From NCBI RefSeq assembly GCF_036320965.1, contig NC_092261.1, forward strand, positions 12,634,697 to 12,698,696: 64,000 nucleotides of DNA, given 5' to 3'. A program made the position numbers and the translations under genes. The notes beneath the pieces were generated by a model. The model worked only from the letters and a program-made list of their open reading frames with translations. It had not been told where the DNA came from and searched no databases. The DNA comes from Panulirus ornatus (lineage: Eukaryota > Arthropoda > Malacostraca > Decapoda > Palinuridae). Positions 60,278 through 64,000 of the stretch are shown here, one piece after another. The first letter of the stretch is position 1. The number at the start of each line of letters is the position of its first letter.

Positions 60278-61967
60278 TAAGGATGAGAAACATGTACCAT
60301 CTCCATTACGCAAATCTGTACAAAGTGTAGATTCTAATGAAGGCTAAACACGTTGCTTGAATGAGATATAAATACGTAATGTGACGTGAATAACAGCGGA
60401 AGAATAGAGAAGGTTAAGTAAAATGTGATCATTATCAATCAATCGTACCTTACCTAAAATACATCTAAACATGACTTACGTCGAGGCAATATCTAATAAT
60501 CACCATGAAAGTCCTACAATTCTCAGTTAAAGATCTTATACACTTAAAACAACTAGACACTTCGACTCTAAACTTGGTAAAACTTACCTAAAAACACCAC
60601 AATAACTCTGTCGATACCTCATTCTCGCTTGTAGTCGGTTTGTACACTTAGAACAGGAGGGACTCTGGTGTTTACACATCACTGTCTAATGAACTACTGG
60701 CCGGTAAGGGAGGAACACGGCTGCCGGCCTTGTGTTGATCGTTTCCGCGAGCTGCGAAACGACGCTTTGGTGATTAGGTCGTTCGTTTGGACTGGTCGGC
60801 CAAGGTGTTTATAGATACGCGCGCGCCCCCACCTGAACTGAGGTGTTTGCTTCGACTTGTTGTACTTATACTGGTAGACAAGTGACGTCCGCAACTCCAC
60901 AAGAATAACGTCCTAGAAATTGAAAAATGATTGGATTCTGTTACTTTTCCTTTCTTTTTTTTTTTCTCTCAAAACTGTTCAGACGTTAAAACTTGCAGAT
61001 AAAACTCACGTAATAGAATAGTCATATATTCTTTTTTTTTCTATAGAGTGTATAACTTCCTAGAAAACAGGTTTGGAAATTATATTACGTTTTCTAGCTA
61101 TAGTTGGTGATTTCACCGAAGGATAGGATAACTATAATTTGCTTAGTGTTTGACAAAAACCCACTTTAATGAAATTCATAGGGAAATAGTTCATATCTAT
61201 TTCTTTTTCTTTAGTTCACAGGGAAACAGTTCATATGTAATTTTTCTAATAATTCTATTTCAGTGTGGACTCTTAAAATTAGTGAAATGCTCGTGTGGCT
61301 ATGGTTACCACACAGCTGCGTTTATATTCACTAGGGATAAAAGAAGCGAATTTCTTACAATAACTATTCAATAGCACATCGTGAACGTCTGTAGACTTTA
61401 AAAAAAAAAACAAAAAACAAAAGCGTATCGTCTTGATATCCTCTATCTAAAACATAGGTTTGAAATGTGACAGACACTAACTTTTCCAGTCACTTATATT
61501 CACGATGACATTAAAATGCAATAACTAATGATGGTCTTAGTGTGTGGTTGTACCCATCACCACACCATCCATTTACCTCTATACGTAGAGCCACTGAATG
61601 TGAGGAAACAGCCAGAAGATAACAAAAGATAATGATCATTCCCGAAATAGAGACTTACGTAACTCACGTTCGTATCCCTGAATAGCTTGTCAGCACAGGT
61701 ACTGATGGTCACTCCCTTTCCCCCTTCTCCGAGTGGAATGTTTGTAAACAAAGCTCTTGATGTCAGCGGCTAACACGACAAGTGACGTCCAAATTGCAGA
61801 CTTCTTTTACACATGCAAAAAGAATCCCTTTTTCCTTATAGTATATTTGTGATTAAGTAATTGGTGGAGTGATTGGATTCAAGACGCTTTTTCCCCTGTG
61901 AACGTTAGATGTTCCTGCGTCACGCTCAACTGCCCTGGGAGACACACTCTGACCTTAGATGACTATT
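60278..61967. other. Unannotated stretch with one GC-rich patch
   Basis: 60700-60840 is locally GC- and CpG-rich in otherwise AT-rich DNA. GACAAGTGACGTCC occurs identically at 60877-60890 and 61777-61790. No transcription start, exon or element was recognised. Confidence 0.35.
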
Positions 61968-62170
61968 GACGCACTCAGCACCAGACATGATCTCTATGAC
62001 GCACTCAGCACTAGACATGATCTCTATTGACGCACTCAGCACCAGACATGATCTCTAATGACGCACTCAGTCCCAGACTTGATCTCTATTGACGCACTCA
62101 GCACCAGACATGACCTCTATGACTCACTCAGCACAGACACGCACTCTATGACACACTCAGCATAGACAAG
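61968..62170. repeat. 30-31 bp tandem repeat, about 6-7 copies
   Basis: Unit GACGCACTCAGCACCAGACA plus TGATCTCTATT; right-hand copies are decayed. Confidence 0.93.
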
Positions 62171-62590
62171 TTGTATATAAATCCACCAGCCAAGATCCAA
62201 TGTCTCGCAAATTTGCTTTTTGTCTTCATCTTACTTTAATCAGTTTGAAATCTGAGGATGATCTCATTTGACCAAATCCCTTTAAGCTTCCATTGATGAA
62301 GATTCGGAAAAAAGAAGATGAGTTAGTGCTGTTGAAGCGCTGCGCTTACAGAAGAGTACAGCCATGCAATAAGAGCGAGAGAAAATGAATACATGAGATG
62401 CTAATTTATGCAACTCGAGTTTGCTTGCACAAAGTGGCAGGGCGTTTCTGCACTCGAAAGGGACGACATTATCGTTGTTTGTTGTGCCAAAGTGCTGCTA
62501 GTCGACATTGCTGGGAGGAAGTAGCACGAAGCTGAGCATCGCCAATATCTGAATTTTCCTTTTTGGCTTTGTAGGGGGTCACGTGCGCTC
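62171..62590. other. Unannotated spacer
   Basis: Mixed sequence; no gene or element recognised. Confidence 0.4.
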
Positions 62591-62591
62591 C

Positions 62592-62832
62592 CCCCATTCT
62601 ATCTTCTCTCTTCCTGCTGGTACATCCTATGTTTCAACTTTCTACAGGTACATCCCATGTTCTCTCTTCCTGCTCGTACATCCCATGTTCTATCTTTCTA
62701 CTGGCATATCCCATGTTCTCTCTTCTTGCTAGTACACCCCATGTTTCATCTTCCTCCTGGTACATCCCATGTTCTCTCTTCCTACTGGTACATCCCATTT
62801 TCCCTCCTTCTTTTAGTATACCCCATCTTCAA
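62592..62832. repeat. 28-bp minisatellite, about 8 copies
   Basis: Unit GTACATCCCATGTTCTCTCT plus TCCTGCTG, with increasing decay to the right. It gives periodic 'HPMF/TSHVL' open frames in two plus frames, which are artefacts. Confidence 0.93.
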
Positions 62833-63221
62833 TTTCTCTCCATGTATAACTAATCTTCCATTGCCCCTCTGGCGTACCTCACTTTAACTCCTCTTCTCTC
62901 TGTATAATCCATTTTCTACCTCCCTCTTCGTTATTTTCTCCCCTCCATCTACCTTCGCCTTATATTCCATCATCACTTTCCCCTCTCCCCCCCCACTGTA
63001 TATCATAAAGCCACTCAAGAGCGTTTTCTATACAGTGTGCAGTGAGGGTACGAGCGGTCACAGTGGCCTGGCCATATTGCCACTATAATCCTGGTTAACT
63101 CTCAGCTGCAGGTGGCACTTTACCACCATCTATGTTAACATACATCATCTCCGGAATAAGAAGTATGGGTCATACAAACACGCACATGAATTCATCATCT
63201 CTAGGTCAGCAATGAGCAGTG

Positions 63222-63225
<4 letters not shown>

Positions 63226-63296
<71 letters not shown>
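63226..63296. repeat. (GA)n microsatellite
   Basis: About 70 bp of GA. Confidence 0.98.
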
Positions 63297-63297
<1 letters not shown>

Positions 63298-63382
63298 GAG
63301 TTCTAGTAATATACTTGGATGAATTACCGAATCACCGTTCCCTCACCTTAAGGTCAGTAAAACCTACCATTCCTATCGACCC

Positions 63383-63726
63383 CTATGTAACTTCATGGCT
63401 TGTGAAGACAACTGCAGCTGGGAGACTATGTAACTTCATGGCTTGTGAAGACAACTGCAGCTGGGAGACTATGTAACTTCATGGCTTGTGAAGACAACTG
63501 CAGCTGGGAGACTATGTAACTTCATGGCTTGTGAAGACAACTGCAGCTGGGAGACTATGTAACTTCATGGCTTGTGAAGACAACTGCAGCTGGGAGACTA
63601 TGTAACTTCATGGCTTGTGAAGACAACTGCAGCTGGGAGACTATGTAACTTCATGGCTTGTGAAGACAACTGCAGCTGGGAGACTATGTAACTTCATGGC
63701 TTGTGAAGATAACCGCAGCTGGGAGA
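63383..63726. repeat. 43-bp tandem repeat, 8 copies
   Basis: Eight copies at exactly 43 bp spacing of CTATGTAACTTCATGGCTTG followed by TGAAGACAACTGCAGCTGGG and AGA. The first seven are identical; the eighth has two changes (GATAACC). The homogeneity implies recent expansion. Confidence 0.98.
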
Positions 63727-63939
63727 CTATTCACTCACAAGAAACACTCCTTCTCTCCAAATTCCCACGGAGGGAAATGAACAAACTTAGGCAACCGTCT
63801 TATTTCTCTTTTATGTTAATCTCTTGAACGCATGACCGACAAAAATGGTGAGGGGGGAGAAAAAAAAAAGGCTCTGGGGAAATGGAGAACTTTGGAACTG
63901 TACGTTTCCAAGCAGCTCTTCTATTTCTTTTTCCTTCAG

Positions 63940-64000
63940 ACCCTGGAGAGGAGAAGACAGTCGAAGTTTTACTGGCGTGTGTGGCAACCGCTTCAGAAGT
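63940..64000 (+). other. Candidate partial exon at the right edge
   Basis: A strong acceptor (CTATTTCTTTTTCCTTCAG, ending at 63939) is followed to the window end by a stop-free frame reading PGEEKTVEVLLACVATASE. Two of three frames stay open over only 61 bases, so support is modest. The protein is not recognised. Confidence 0.3.

Noticed and set aside
63383..63726. CRISPR-like or attachment-site array
   Set aside because: A perfect head-to-tail 43-bp repeat without spacers: a minisatellite.

Overview
The window is anonymous, gene-poor intergenic or deep-intronic DNA from an arthropod, most likely a decapod crustacean. This rests on (i) long interstitial arrays of CCTAA/TTAGG, the arthropod telomere pentamer; (ii) very dense dinucleotide microsatellites (AC/GT, AT, AG/CT), often 60-120 bp each and several per 10 kb; and (iii) decayed non-LTR retrotransposon and tRNA-derived SINE fragments of types I associate with decapod genomes. 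Species cannot be assigned. I found no intact protein-coding gene and no rRNA, functional tRNA, CRISPR array or operon. Nearly all long open frames are by-products of stop-free simple repeats.

Layout. 0-4.7 kb: microsatellites, a decayed minisatellite, a possible recursive splice site and a SINE with an AT tail. 4.7-12.75 kb: the main feature, a 2.6-2.8 kb unit in three tandem copies. Each copy is a CCTAA array followed by about 2.1 kb of unique sequence that carries an antisense reverse-transcriptase (RT) fragment, a TG tract and a GA tract. 12.75-17.8 kb: a second SINE, a 325 bp inverted structure built from an arm pair plus flanking AT tracts, and a 17-bp minisatellite. 17.8-21.4 kb: a Z-DNA-prone GC/AC tract, a LINE fragment beginning at the RT catalytic motif, and a 2.9 kb minisatellite starting inside that LINE. 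21.4-31.7 kb: TGACCT-rich and GTTGCTGCT repeats, AT-tailed elements, a LINE fragment, and a cluster of TGACG motifs with two perfect CRE palindromes. 32.4-33.5 kb: a LINE pseudogene that turns into a 42-bp minisatellite. 34-54 kb: microsatellites, small tandem repeats, two further LINE fragments and three copies of a short repeat family linked to AT tracts. 54-56.2 kb: an internally deleted LINE next to a processed pseudogene of the AAA ATPase VCP/p97 (TER94), the only recognisable host-gene relic. 56.2-64 kb: mostly featureless, then small minisatellites, a GA tract and a possible exon start running off the right edge.

There is no gene network to describe. The window records genome turnover: retroelement insertion and decay, microsatellites adjoining retroelement ends, minisatellites arising inside LINE sequence, and segmental duplication with telomere-type repeats at the boundaries. 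I did not find a convincing new biological system. The most unusual objects are the TTAGG-linked triplication and the two LINE-nucleated minisatellites.
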